Shown: positions 7,768 to 18,704 of the stretch, in pieces
How positions within the stretch are numbered: position 1 is the stretch's first letter
Layout of the letters: every line of letters begins with the position of its first letter
Origin: Paracoccus laeviglucosivorans
GTDB taxonomy: Bacteria; Pseudomonadota; Alphaproteobacteria; Rhodobacterales; Rhodobacteraceae
Assembly (NCBI RefSeq): GCF_900182695.1
Contig: NZ_FXTK01000009.1
Span: 62,001 to 126,000 of the forward strand
DNA: 64,000 bases
Direction: 5' to 3'
Made by a program: the position numbers and the translations under genes
Notes under the pieces: model-generated
The model's database searches: none
What the model was told of the DNA's origin: nothing
The model's input: the letters and a program-made list of their open reading frames with translations, nothing else

Positions 7768-9291
7768 TTGCTAAAGTTGCAGGAATACTGGCGCGAACGC
7801 AGCGCAAAGCAACGCGCGGTCCTGGTTGCGGCATTCGCCATCGCCTTTGGCAGCGTCATCGGCCTGTCATGGCTGGCCAGCAGGCCGAACATGGCGATGC
7901 TGTATTCCGGTCTGGACCCGCAACAATCCGGCGCGATCATGGCTGCGGTCGAAAAATCCGGCGTTCCTTATGAAATTCGCGGCGATGCGATCTGGGTCGA
8001 AGACGCCCGCCGCGACGCCTTGCGGATGACGCTGGCGGGCGAGGGGCTGCCTTCGGCCAGCGGCACGGGATATGAGATTTTGGACGGCATGTCCGGGTTC
8101 GGGACCACATCTCAGATGTTCGATGCCGCCTATTGGCGCGCCAAGGAAGGCGAGCTTGCCCGCACGATCCTTGCCCTGCCGAATGTGACGACGGCCCGCG
8201 TCCATCTGGCTGTGCCCAATGCCCGCGGCTACCGGCGGGAAGCGCAATCCAGCGCCTCGGTCACGTTGACGACGGACGGCACACCCATCAGCCGCAGTCA
8301 GGCCAAAGCGTTGAAGTTTCTGGTGTCGTCAGGCGTTCCGGGCATGTCGCCCGATCATGTCAGCGTGATCGACAGCGAACGCGGCGTCGTCGCCTCGAAC
8401 GACGATCTGGCCGGCGAGGATCGCGAGGCCGAGATGAAGCGGAATGTCGAGCGCATCCTTGAGGCGCATGTCGGCACCGGCAATGCGATCGTCGAGCTGA
8501 ACCTTGATCTGGTCACCGAATCCGAATTGCTGACCGAGCAGCGTTTTGACCCTGAACAACGCGCCCTGATCTCGCAGGAAAGCGAGGAGTCGTCGGACCA
8601 AAGCAACAACAGCCAACCGGGTGCCGTCACTGCCGCCTCGAACCTGCCCGAAGGGCAGCAGGATCAGGGCGACCAAAGCAGTTCGACCCGCGCCGAGACG
8701 CGGCAGCGATCGAATTTCGAGGTCAGCCGCCTGACGCGCGAGGTGAACCGCCAGCCCGGCGCAACCCGGCGCATGACCGTGGCCGTTCTGGTGAACGGCG
8801 TGCAGCGCGCGGACGCCAATGGCGGGCAGACGCTGGTGCCGCGCGACGAGGCCGAGCTGCAATCCATCCGCGAGCTGGTTTCATCGGCGGTCGGCTTCGA
8901 TGAAACGCGGGGCGATGCGATCACGGTCAAATCGCTGCCCTTCGCCTCGCTAAGCGAGGCCGGGACCAGTGCAAGCGCAGGCGGCTTGCTGGAACGGCTT
9001 GACCTGAACGGTCTGATCAAGCTGGCGCTGATCTGCCTGTTCATTCTGGCGCTGGTGTTTTTCCTGCTGCGCCCGGTGCTGAAAGCCCGCAATGCCGAAA
9101 GCCGCGCCGCGCTGGATGACAGCCGCCCGTTGCCGCCACCACCCGAGGCCGAGGCGATGCCGCCCCTGTCGCCCGCCGTCGCCGAGATCGACTTTTCGCC
9201 CTCGGCAGGCAGCAACGAAGACCCTGTGGCCCGGCTTAAGGAGCTGATGAAATCACGCAAGGATGAAAGCCTGAAGCTTCTGTCCGGTTGA
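7768..9291 (+). CDS. fliF: Flagellar MS-ring protein FliF
   Basis: FliF builds the MS ring in the inner membrane, the first basal-body structure. From the TTG at 7768 the product has 507 residues, slightly shorter than enterobacterial FliF. A membrane segment lies at about residues 15-35 and a second near 415-437 (LIKLALICLFILALVFFLL). Between them is the ring-building domain, starting NMAMLYSGLDPQQSG and containing YRAKEGELARTI-like features (YWRAKEGELARTILALP). A Ser/Gln-rich insert lies near 275-315. The acidic C-tail that binds FliG is present. A longer version from the TTG at 7738 is possible. It leads the rightward operon. Confidence 0.93.
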   Translation: MLKLQEYWRERSAKQRAVLVAAFAIAFGSVIGLSWLASRPNMAMLYSGLDPQQSGAIMAAVEKSGVPYEIRGDAIWVEDARRDALRMTLAGEGLPSASGTGYEILDGMSGFGTTSQMFDAAYWRAKEGELARTILALPNVTTARVHLAVPNARGYRREAQSSASVTLTTDGTPISRSQAKALKFLVSSGVPGMSPDHVSVIDSERGVVASNDDLAGEDREAEMKRNVERILEAHVGTGNAIVELNLDLVTESELLTEQRFDPEQRALISQESEESSDQSNNSQPGAVTAASNLPEGQQDQGDQSSSTRAETRQRSNFEVSRLTREVNRQPGATRRMTVAVLVNGVQRADANGGQTLVPRDEAELQSIRELVSSAVGFDETRGDAITVKSLPFASLSEAGTSASAGGLLERLDLNGLIKLALICLFILALVFFLLRPVLKARNAESRAALDDSRPLPPPPEAEAMPPLSPAVAEIDFSPSAGSNEDPVARLKELMKSRKDESLKLLSG

Positions 9292-9313
9292 TCGAAAAGC
9301 GTGAGGACGCGGC

Positions 9314-9868
9314 ATGAAATCGGCTGTCTTGCGGCTGGAATCCTTTGCATCCGTGACGGTCGCGCCCATGCCCGCCCCGACCGTCGAGGACGTCGATGCG
9401 GCGTATCAGGCAGGATATGCCGACGGTCTTGCGGCCGGAAGACAGGCCGCTCTGGACGACTTGACGCAGCAACTTGCCCAGATTGGCGGGGCGCTCCGTG
9501 ACAACGACATCGAAAACAGCCGCATCCGCAACGAGACTTTGGCGACGGTCCAGCCGGTTCTGGCAGCCATCGTCCAGACACTCGGTCAATCCAGCATCCG
9601 CGAACGCCTGCTTGCGGCACTGGGGCAGGAACTGGAAATGCTGGCGCGTCATGGCGATACGGCCGTGCTGAAAATCCGCTGCCCGCCCGATCTGGATCAG
9701 GATGTGGCGCAATGCATCGCGCGGGCGGGTTTTGCGAACATTGCGCTGGAACCCTGCGACATGACCGGGGCCGAGATCGTGACACAAGGCGGTCGCATTC
9801 ACTTCAGCCCGGAAAAGCCCGCGCAGGACATGATCGAACTGCTTTCAGAAATCAGCATGAGGGAATGA
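9314..9868 (+). CDS. FliH-like flagellar assembly protein
   Basis: The 184-residue protein has a Gly/Ala-rich segment, AYQAGYADGLAAGRQAALDD at about residues 30-49, which is the GxxxG-like helix typical of FliH/YscL. A helical middle and a C-terminal alpha/beta part follow. FliH regulates the export ATPase FliI and tethers it to FliN. Position between fliF and fliN supports this, although fliI and fliG are not in the window. GAGGAC precedes the ATG at good distance. Overall similarity to FliH is weak by eye, so the symbol is withheld. Confidence 0.7.
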   Translation: MKSAVLRLESFASVTVAPMPAPTVEDVDAAYQAGYADGLAAGRQAALDDLTQQLAQIGGALRDNDIENSRIRNETLATVQPVLAAIVQTLGQSSIRERLLAALGQELEMLARHGDTAVLKIRCPPDLDQDVAQCIARAGFANIALEPCDMTGAEIVTQGGRIHFSPEKPAQDMIELLSEISMRE

Positions 9869-9869
9869 C

Positions 9870-10127
9870 ATGGACGATCTAGCCAGCCTGATCGCGACCG
9901 ACCAGATCCTGGTCGAAGTGACTATCCGCCTTGGTGCCACCCAGCTTTCGGTGGCCGAACTGTCAAGGCTGCGCCCGGACGACATCCTGACTCTGGATCA
10001 GGAAATATCGGACGGCGTGGACATTTGCGTCGGCGACAAGGTGATTGCACGCGGTGAGCTGACCGCCGCAACCGAGGGAGAAAGTCGGCTTGGGGTGCGC
10101 ATCCTTGGTCCGGCAGAACAGCCGTGA
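9870..10127 (+). CDS. fliN: Flagellar motor switch protein FliN (short SpoA-domain form)
   Basis: FliN forms the lower C-ring of the rotor switch and docks FliH. The 85-residue protein is essentially one SpoA (surface presentation of antigens) domain: VEVTIRLGATQLSVAELSRL, then LRPDDILTLDQEISDGVDI, and GDKVIARGEL. It lacks the N-terminal extension of enterobacterial FliN (137 residues). It starts one base after the fliH-like stop, behind GAGGGAA, and overlaps fliP. No fliM lies nearby. Confidence 0.9.
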   Translation: MDDLASLIATDQILVEVTIRLGATQLSVAELSRLRPDDILTLDQEISDGVDICVGDKVIARGELTAATEGESRLGVRILGPAEQP

Positions 10128-10840
10128 TGCGCATATTCCTGACCTTGGCGCTGTTTGTGCTGCCCCATGTCGCATTTGCGCAGGACGCATTGGGCACGAC
10201 CATGGATAGCCTGTCGAATGGTGTCGGGCGCAATGCCATCACCTTGCTGGCAGTGATGACCCTGCTGTCGCTGGCACCGGGCATTGCGATCATGGTGACC
10301 TGCTTTCCCTTTATCGTGACGGTGCTCTCTATCCTGCGTCAGTCGATCGGCCTGCAGCAATCGCCTCCGAATATGCTGATCGTCAGCCTGGCGATGTTTC
10401 TGACCTGGTTCGTCATGGAGCCCGTCCTGACCGAGGCGTGGAACATCGCGGGCGCCCCATTGCAGAGCGGGGCGATCACCGTCGATCAGGCATTTGCCCG
10501 CGGGATCCAGCCGTTTCGCGGCTTCATGGAAACGCGCACCGATCCCGAAATGCTGGCGAGGCTGGCCGAAATCGCACCTGAACCGGATGCCGTGCCGGAT
10601 CGTCTATCGGTGCTGATACCGGCTTTCATGCTTAGCGAAGTCCAGCGCGCATTCGAGATCGGCTTTCTTGTCGCCCTGCCCTTTCTGATCATCGATCTGG
10701 TGGTTTCGGCGGTGCTGATGTCGATGGGCATGATGATGGTGCCGCCCGCCGTGGTGGCCTTGCCATTCAAGCTGGCGTTTTTCGTGGTCGTTGACGGCTG
10801 GGGGCTGATAGCATCCGCGCTTGTTCGCAGCTATCAATGA
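10124..10840 (+). CDS. fliP: Flagellar export gate protein FliP
   Basis: FliP, with FliQ and FliR, forms the export channel. The 238-residue product begins with a cleavable signal peptide (IFLTLALFVLPHVAFA) as FliP does. It has the signature segment CFPFIVTVLSILRQSIGLQQSPPN and the terminal membrane hairpin starting IGFLVALPFLIIDLVVSAVL. GTG at 10124 and ATG at 10127 are adjacent in-frame starts; both overlap the fliN stop. fliO and fliQ are missing beside it, so the gate genes are split between two divergent operons and at least one other locus. Confidence 0.95.
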   Translation: MMRIFLTLALFVLPHVAFAQDALGTTMDSLSNGVGRNAITLLAVMTLLSLAPGIAIMVTCFPFIVTVLSILRQSIGLQQSPPNMLIVSLAMFLTWFVMEPVLTEAWNIAGAPLQSGAITVDQAFARGIQPFRGFMETRTDPEMLARLAEIAPEPDAVPDRLSVLIPAFMLSEVQRAFEIGFLVALPFLIIDLVVSAVLMSMGMMMVPPAVVALPFKLAFFVVVDGWGLIASALVRSYQ

Positions 10841-10969
10841 CTTGCGGAACATTGGCTGCTGACACCGGGCTTTGGTCAGATGACCCCGGCAATCGCCGTC
10901 AAAGCCGCGCAAAAGGCGAAGTCTCGTAGCGTAAGTTTCGACAATTCTGCCCACGTTGTTAAGAAACCG

Positions 10970-10980
10970 GGCATAATGCC
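10970..10980 (+). promoter_or_regulatory. Palindrome with embedded -10 box ahead of the RND pump operon
   Basis: GGCATAATGCC is a perfect inverted repeat containing CATAAT, a 5/6 match to the -10 consensus. No clear -35 box sits 16-18 bp upstream. It lies 22 bp before the preferred ATG of the first adaptor gene. A palindrome over a -10 box suggests an operator. No regulator gene is adjacent. Confidence 0.35.
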
Positions 10981-11002
10981 GGTTAGATCATGGGGCTCGC
11001 AA

Positions 11003-12067
11003 ATGCTGCGCCTGCTGCTGACACCTGTTTTGCTGCTTTGCCTGGTCAACCCCGGACGGGCAGAGAGCGATCTTGTCGTCGAGTTTGTCACCGTCGAACA
11101 GGGGCCCTTGGTGTTTGACGCGGCCCTGACCGGGACAGTGGCCGCCACCGATACGGTCGATATAGGATTTCGTCAGGGCGGTCGCATCGATCAGGTCTTC
11201 GTGGACGAAGGTGACTCGGTCACGGCCGGTCAGGCTTTGGCGCGGATCGACGCCTTGCAGCAGGAACAGGCGTTGCACGTGGCAGAAGCGGCCGTCGCGG
11301 CGGCCCAGGCGACCGAGGCGCAGACACGGCAGGCCCGCAACCGTGCTAGCGCCATGCTGGATCGTGGCGTGGGCACCCGTGCGGAACTGGACGCGACGAA
11401 TCAGGCCCTGTCATCGGCGCAACGCGGACTTGCTCAGGCCAGGACAGGGCAGGATCAGGCCGCCCGCGCGCTGGAGGACACCGTCATCCGCGCACCCACC
11501 GATGCTATCGTCACGACCAGACGGGTCGAGCCCGGTCAGATCGTGGGTGCCGCGCAGGCGGTGATCTCGCTTGCTTCCTCGACGGGTCGCGAGGTCGTGT
11601 TTCAGACCCCCGACACGACATTGCTACGCCGCGCGATCGGTGCGCCCGTCAGCTTGCAGGGCATAGACTTTCCAGACCTGCGCATGACAGCCCATGTGAC
11701 CGAAATCGCGCCGCTGGTCGATCCTGCCACCGGCTCGGTGCTGGCCCGCGCGCGGATTGACGATCCGCCTGAGAATTTCGATCTTCTGGGTATGGCCGTG
11801 CGCGGATCGGTGCATTTTCCGGCGGGACAGGGCATATCGGTGCCATGGACCGCGCTGACAGCCGTTGGACATGAACATGCCGTCTGGATCGTGGACAACG
11901 ACCGGCGCGCGCGCCTGACCCCCGTGCATATTGAGCGATTTGCCGATGGCTCGGTCATCGTCGGGTCCGGGCTGGATGCCGGGCAGATCGTCGTCGGCGC
12001 GGGGTCACAGTTGCTGTATCCCGGACGCAAGGTCGTCGATCAGCATTCGGATGCGGGGGCGCAATGA
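11003..12067 (+). CDS. RND efflux periplasmic adaptor subunit (first of two)
   Basis: Membrane-fusion protein linking an RND pump to an outer-membrane channel. The 354-residue product opens with a signal peptide (LRLLLTPVLLLCLVNPGRA). The first lipoyl half follows (GTVAATDTVDIGFRQGGRI, then VDEGDSVTAGQALARID), then an Ala/Gln-rich alpha-hairpin and the second lipoyl half (IRAPTDAIVTTRRVEPGQIV), ending in beta-barrel and membrane-proximal domains. I chose the ATG at 11003 because the signal peptide begins there and a -10 box lies just upstream. An in-frame start at 10880 would precede that box. It overlaps the next gene by 4 nt. Confidence 0.88.
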   Translation: MLRLLLTPVLLLCLVNPGRAESDLVVEFVTVEQGPLVFDAALTGTVAATDTVDIGFRQGGRIDQVFVDEGDSVTAGQALARIDALQQEQALHVAEAAVAAAQATEAQTRQARNRASAMLDRGVGTRAELDATNQALSSAQRGLAQARTGQDQAARALEDTVIRAPTDAIVTTRRVEPGQIVGAAQAVISLASSTGREVVFQTPDTTLLRRAIGAPVSLQGIDFPDLRMTAHVTEIAPLVDPATGSVLARARIDDPPENFDLLGMAVRGSVHFPAGQGISVPWTALTAVGHEHAVWIVDNDRRARLTPVHIERFADGSVIVGSGLDAGQIVVGAGSQLLYPGRKVVDQHSDAGAQ

Positions 12068-13152
12068 TCCTGCGAACGCTTCTTGCCGTGTTATTTGCCG
12101 CCGCTGCGTTCCCCGCTGCGGCATGGCCCTGGTCGCCCGCACCAGAGAAGGCTGCGGACCGCCCCCGCCCCATCGCCAGCATCATCGTCAGCGACACCAT
12201 GCCCAACGACCACTCGATCCCCGGCGTGATCCGCGCCAGGACCGAGGTTTCGCTGGCGTTTCAGACGCTGGGTCGGTTAAGTCAGCGTCTGGTCGATATA
12301 GGGGCGGTCGTGCGAAAGGATCAGCTGCTGGCTGCACTTGATCCCAAGGATCTGCAGGATGACGTCCGCGCCGCGCAGGCGACCGCCGATGCCGCCAGCG
12401 TTGAGCTGCGCACCGCGCAGGCGACTGCGGAACGCACACGCGCATTGGCGCGGCGCAATGTCGCCACGACCGCGCAGCTTGAACAAGCCGAACAGACGCT
12501 GGTCGCCGCGACCGCCGCCGCGCAGCAATCGCAATCCGAACTGGTGCGCGCCCGCGATGCCGAGCTTTTTGCAGAAATGCGCGCGCCCTTCGATGGCGTC
12601 ATCAGCGACGTGACGACCAATCCCGGCGCCGTCGTCAATGCCGGGGACACGATCATGCAGCTTGCAGCCCAGAATGATCTTGAGGCGGTGATCGATCTGC
12701 ACCCCGCCATGCTGGCACGGATGAAGGACGGCGATCAGTTTGAAATCTGGTCCGAAAGCGATCCCGGCAACCTCTCGGCCGCCCGCATCTCGCTGATCGA
12801 GCCTGTGGCTGATGCCGCGACCCGGACGCGCCGTGTCCATCTGGCGCTGGATAGGCCCGAAGGTTTCCGGCTGGGTGCATTGGTGCGCGCCCGCCCGTCG
12901 ATGCAGGGAATGAAGCGCGTGACCGTGCCCGCAAGCGCCATTCTGACGCAAGATGGCGCGCCGTATGTCTGGGTGGTCAGCACCGCGGGCAATGGCCGCA
13001 CGGTCGCGCTGCGCCCGGTCCAGATGGCGGGTGCCGAGATCGGCGGCACCATCGGCATCCTGTCCGGCATAGATCCGGGGGATGAGGTGGTGGTGCGCGG
13101 TGTCAACTCGCTCAGCGACGGGCAAGCCGTCGGGGCAAGCGTCAGACCATGA
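12064..13152 (+). CDS. RND efflux periplasmic adaptor subunit (second of two)
   Basis: A second, distinct adaptor of 362 residues with its own signal peptide (LAVLFAAAAFPAAAWPW). The lipoyl/hairpin order is present: FQTLGRLSQRLVDIGAVV, a long Ala-rich hairpin, then MRAPFDGVISDVTTNPGAVV. It differs clearly in sequence from the first adaptor, so this is not a recent duplication. Its start overlaps the first adaptor's stop and its stop overlaps the pump start. All three are thus one translational unit. Two adaptors per pump is the TriAB arrangement of Pseudomonas TriABC. Confidence 0.88.
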   Translation: MILRTLLAVLFAAAAFPAAAWPWSPAPEKAADRPRPIASIIVSDTMPNDHSIPGVIRARTEVSLAFQTLGRLSQRLVDIGAVVRKDQLLAALDPKDLQDDVRAAQATADAASVELRTAQATAERTRALARRNVATTAQLEQAEQTLVAATAAAQQSQSELVRARDAELFAEMRAPFDGVISDVTTNPGAVVNAGDTIMQLAAQNDLEAVIDLHPAMLARMKDGDQFEIWSESDPGNLSAARISLIEPVADAATRTRRVHLALDRPEGFRLGALVRARPSMQGMKRVTVPASAILTQDGAPYVWVVSTAGNGRTVALRPVQMAGAEIGGTIGILSGIDPGDEVVVRGVNSLSDGQAVGASVRP

Positions 13153-16100
13153 AGCAGGGCCGTTTCAATCTGTCCGACTGGGCGCTGCATCACCGTTCGC
13201 TGGTGTGGTTCCTGCTGATCCTGTCGATGCTGGCCGGCACCTACAGCTATTTGCGACTGGGGCGCGAGGAAGACCCGAACTTTACCATCAAGGTCATGGT
13301 GATCACCGCATCACTGCCCGGTGCGGATATTGACGACACGCTGGATCAGGTCACCACGCGGATCGAAACCAAGCTTGAAGAGCTGGATGAGCTGAAATTT
13401 ACCCGCTCGGTCACGATGCCCGGCCATTCCATCGTCTATGTCGAACTTGATCCGACCATTCGCGGTCCCGAGGTGCCTGCGGTCTGGCAGCGGGTGCGCA
13501 ACATGATGTCGGACATCCGCCCCAATTTCCCGCAGGAATTCGAGGGGTTCCAGTTCAACGACGATTTCGGGGACGTGTTCGGCAATATCTATGCCTTTAC
13601 CGCTGACGGATTTACCCAACGCGAATTGCGTGACCGGGTCGAGGACATCCGCAAACAGGTGCAGGCGATCCCATTGGCCGGAAAGACCACGCTTTTGGGG
13701 GTGCGGACCGAGGAGATATATCTGGAATTTTCCTCGGCGCGGCTGGCGGCGCTGGGTCTGAACCATAATGAGGTGGTGCAGACGCTGGCCACGCAGAACG
13801 CCATTTCTCCTTCGGGGATCGTGCAGGCGGGGCCGGAACAGGTGCTGGTGCGCGTGGGTGGCCAGTTCGAAGATGCCGCCAGCATCGCCGCCGTGAACCT
13901 GCGCGTGGGGGATCGGTTCTTCAATATCGGTGACGTTGCGACCGTCCGGCGCGGCTATCAGGATCCACCAAGCGAGTTGTTCCGCCATAACGGCAGGGAT
14001 GCCATCGGCCTGCAGATCGGCATGCGCGACGGCGGCAATATTCTGGAATTCGGCAAGCAGGTCGATGCGCTGATGACCCAGATCGCGCGCGATATTCCGG
14101 TGGGCATCGAGATGGCGAAATTCGCCGATCAACCGCATGTCGTGGACGAAGCCGTCGGCCATTTCGTCAAGGCGCTGGCCGAGGCGGTGGGGATCGTGCT
14201 GCTGGTCAGTTTTGTCAGCCTTGGGCTGCGCGCCGGGTTCGTCGTGACGCTGACCATTCCGCTGGTGCTGGCAATCACATTCGTCATTCTGGACCTTTAC
14301 GGCATCACCTTGCAGCGCATCTCTCTGGGGGCGCTGATCATCGCGCTGGGGCTTTTGGTCGATGACGCGATGATCGCGATCGAAACCATGATCTCGCGGC
14401 TGGAAGTCGGCGAAACGCTGGAAAACGCCGCCAGTTATGCGTGGACCTCGATCGCGTTTCCGATGCTGACCGGCACGCTGGTCACGGTGGCAGGCTTCAT
14501 TCCCATCGGGCTGAACAATTCGGCGGCGGGGGAATTCACCTTTTCGCTTTTCGTGGTCATCGCGGTGTCGCTGATCGTCAGCTGGATCGTCGCGGTGCTG
14601 TTTGCGCCGCTGTTGGGGGCCACGCTGCTGCCGCGCCGCATGGCACATCATGCGCAACGGGACGGTTTCCTGCGGCGGGTGTTTCACCGGCTGTTGCTGA
14701 TCGCCATGCGGTTCAAATGGGCGACCATCGTGCTGACCGTGGCGATCTTCGGCCTGTCGGTTTTCGGGATGCGGTTCGTGGAACAGCAGTTTTTCCCCAG
14801 TTCGGACCGGACCGAGATCATCGTGGACGTGACCGAACGCGCCAATGCCTCGATCGCCAAGACCGATGCCGATATTGCCCGGCTTGAGGCGTTTCTGGAC
14901 CAGCAGGACGAGGCGCTGTTTCACACCGCCTATGTCGGGCGCGGTGCGCCGCGTTTCGTCCTGTCGATGGATGTCCCGACGCCCGGCCCCTATATGGGGC
15001 AGGTTCTGATCCAGACCCCGGATCTTGCGGCGCGCGACCGGCTCAAGGCCAAGATCGACGCATTCGCAAATCGTCAGATGGTCGGCACGGACATCTATAT
15101 CAAGAACCTTGAGATCGGCCCCCCGGTCGGAAAACCCGTGCAATACCGCGTCAGTTCGCCTGACATTGCCGAGGCGCGCGACAAGGCGCGCGATCTTGCC
15201 TCGCTGCTGTCGACCGAGCCGCGCCTGCGCAATATCTCGTTGGACTGGGGCGAACCTGCGCGCGTGGTGCGGCTGCGGGTCAATCAGGACATGGCCCGGC
15301 AGGTGGGCATCAGCAGCGAAGACATTGCGGGCGCGCTGTCAGGGACATTTTCTGGGCGGATGATCACGCAGCTTCGCGATGGGATCTTCCTGATCAACGT
15401 GCTGGCGCGCGGGTCGGACGCGGATCGGCAATCGCTGGAATCGATCCAGAACCTGCAATTGGCGACGGCGACGGGCACGCCCATTCCGCTCGCCTCGTTG
15501 GCGCAGCTGGAATATGGGACCGAACAGCCGCTGATCGTGCAGCGCGACGGTCTGCCCACGGTCACGGTCAAGGCCGACATCGCCACCGCCGACCAGCCCG
15601 CCACGCTGATTGCCGCCCTTGCCGAAAAGGTCGCAGCATTCGAGGAAGACTTGCCCGCGCAGGTCCGCGTGGTCGTTGGCGGCACGGTCGAAACTTCGGG
15701 CGAAAGTCAGCAGCCGATTGCCGCCGTCGTGCCGATCATGCTGCTGATCATGGCGCTGCTGGTGATGATCCAGATGCAAAGTTTCCGCCTGTCGCTGATC
15801 GTCTTTGCCGCAGCGCCGCTGGGCCTGATCGGCGTGGTCGCGGCGCTTTTGCCATTCGGCGTGCCCATGGGGTTCGTCGCGATCCTGGGGGTTCTGGCGT
15901 TGATCGGCATCCTGATCCGCAACTCGATCATTCTGGTGCATGAAATTCAGGTGCTGATCGGCATGGGTCACAGCAAATGGGACGCCGTGTTCGAGGCGTC
16001 GGACAGCCGCGCCCGCCCGATCCTGCTGACGGCGGCGGCGGCAAGTCTGGCGCTGATCCCTATTTCGCATCAGGTGTTCTGGGGTCCGATGGCCTTCGCG

Positions 16101-16244
16101 ATGATGGGCGGGATCATCGCGGGAACGCTGGTCACGCTGATCTTTGTCCCCGCGCTTTACTGCGCCGTCTTTGCAGTCAGGGCCCCCGAGGGCGACGGAA
16201 TGCCGTCACCCGATGATCGGGCGCGGGCAGCGGCGCATCAATAG
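13149..16244 (+). CDS. RND family multidrug efflux permease (AcrB/TriC type)
   Basis: Inner-membrane trimeric drug/proton antiporter of 1031 residues, the usual length. An N-terminal membrane helix (SLVWFLLILSMLAGTYSYLRL) is followed by the porter domain, a first helix bundle and a second porter half. The second helix bundle starts near residue 855. The proton-relay aspartates are present in the fourth helix (ALGLLVDDAMIAIET). The early motif GREEDPNF is typical of the HAE1 family. The substrate cannot be predicted. No outer-membrane TolC gene accompanies the operon. The gene ends 11 bp from the convergent recQ stop. Confidence 0.93.
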   Translation: MKQGRFNLSDWALHHRSLVWFLLILSMLAGTYSYLRLGREEDPNFTIKVMVITASLPGADIDDTLDQVTTRIETKLEELDELKFTRSVTMPGHSIVYVELDPTIRGPEVPAVWQRVRNMMSDIRPNFPQEFEGFQFNDDFGDVFGNIYAFTADGFTQRELRDRVEDIRKQVQAIPLAGKTTLLGVRTEEIYLEFSSARLAALGLNHNEVVQTLATQNAISPSGIVQAGPEQVLVRVGGQFEDAASIAAVNLRVGDRFFNIGDVATVRRGYQDPPSELFRHNGRDAIGLQIGMRDGGNILEFGKQVDALMTQIARDIPVGIEMAKFADQPHVVDEAVGHFVKALAEAVGIVLLVSFVSLGLRAGFVVTLTIPLVLAITFVILDLYGITLQRISLGALIIALGLLVDDAMIAIETMISRLEVGETLENAASYAWTSIAFPMLTGTLVTVAGFIPIGLNNSAAGEFTFSLFVVIAVSLIVSWIVAVLFAPLLGATLLPRRMAHHAQRDGFLRRVFHRLLLIAMRFKWATIVLTVAIFGLSVFGMRFVEQQFFPSSDRTEIIVDVTERANASIAKTDADIARLEAFLDQQDEALFHTAYVGRGAPRFVLSMDVPTPGPYMGQVLIQTPDLAARDRLKAKIDAFANRQMVGTDIYIKNLEIGPPVGKPVQYRVSSPDIAEARDKARDLASLLSTEPRLRNISLDWGEPARVVRLRVNQDMARQVGISSEDIAGALSGTFSGRMITQLRDGIFLINVLARGSDADRQSLESIQNLQLATATGTPIPLASLAQLEYGTEQPLIVQRDGLPTVTVKADIATADQPATLIAALAEKVAAFEEDLPAQVRVVVGGTVETSGESQQPIAAVVPIMLLIMALLVMIQMQSFRLSLIVFAAAPLGLIGVVAALLPFGVPMGFVAILGVLALIGILIRNSIILVHEIQVLIGMGHSKWDAVFEASDSRARPILLTAAAASLALIPISHQVFWGPMAFAMMGGIIAGTLVTLIFVPALYCAVFAVRAPEGDGMPSPDDRARAAAHQ

Positions 16245-16255
16245 CGCCAGGCGGA

Positions 16256-18280
<2,025 letters not shown>

Positions 18281-18283
18281 AGC

Positions 18284-18577
18284 CTAGAACCCGTAGAAGA
18301 AGCCCGCGTTATTGGCCAACGCGCGCTGCGCGATGATGATGATGATAAAGACCACCAAGGGGGCCAGATCCAGCGCGCCGGTATTGGGCAGGATGGCGCG
18401 GACCTGGGCATAGATCGGCTCAAGCAGGCGGCTCAGGCCGTTCCAGATTTGCCAGACCAGCGGCTGGCGCAGGTTCAGAACCTGAAAGTTGATCAGCCAG
18501 GACATGATGATATGGGCGATCATCACGAACCACACCACATTCAAGATCAACATCAGTGCTTCAAAAAGCGTGCCCAT
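18284..18577 (-). CDS. YggT family integral membrane protein
   Basis: A 97-residue protein with two hydrophobic segments, residues about 5-30 (ALMLILNVVWFVMIAHIIM) and 70-90 (LAPLVVFIIIIIAQRAL). The YggT hallmark between them is SWLINFQVLN, WNGLSRLLEPIYAQVRAILP. The family is widespread and has been linked to osmotic tolerance and cell division, with no settled biochemical role. I chose the ATG at 18577, which follows GAGGGA. The longer frame from 18847 would run over the divergent thioesterase-like gene. Confidence 0.88.
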   Translation of the reverse strand: MGTLFEALMLILNVVWFVMIAHIIMSWLINFQVLNLRQPLVWQIWNGLSRLLEPIYAQVRAILPNTGALDLAPLVVFIIIIIAQRALANNAGFFYGF

Positions 18578-18704
18578 CACATCCCTCATCCAGCGTTGCG
18601 AAAGACAGGTAAGCGAGGGCGTGCCTTTGCGCAACCCGCCGCAGCGTCCCGATTGACGGGCTGTGACCCGTTGGCTAGCCCCAAGCCCGAAAAGGAGGCG
18701 CGCC

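Noticed and set aside
13311-15143. 610-codon minus-strand frame opposite the RND permease
   Set aside because: The translation is His/Gln/Arg-rich and has no membrane or family pattern. The permease reading is full length and unambiguous.
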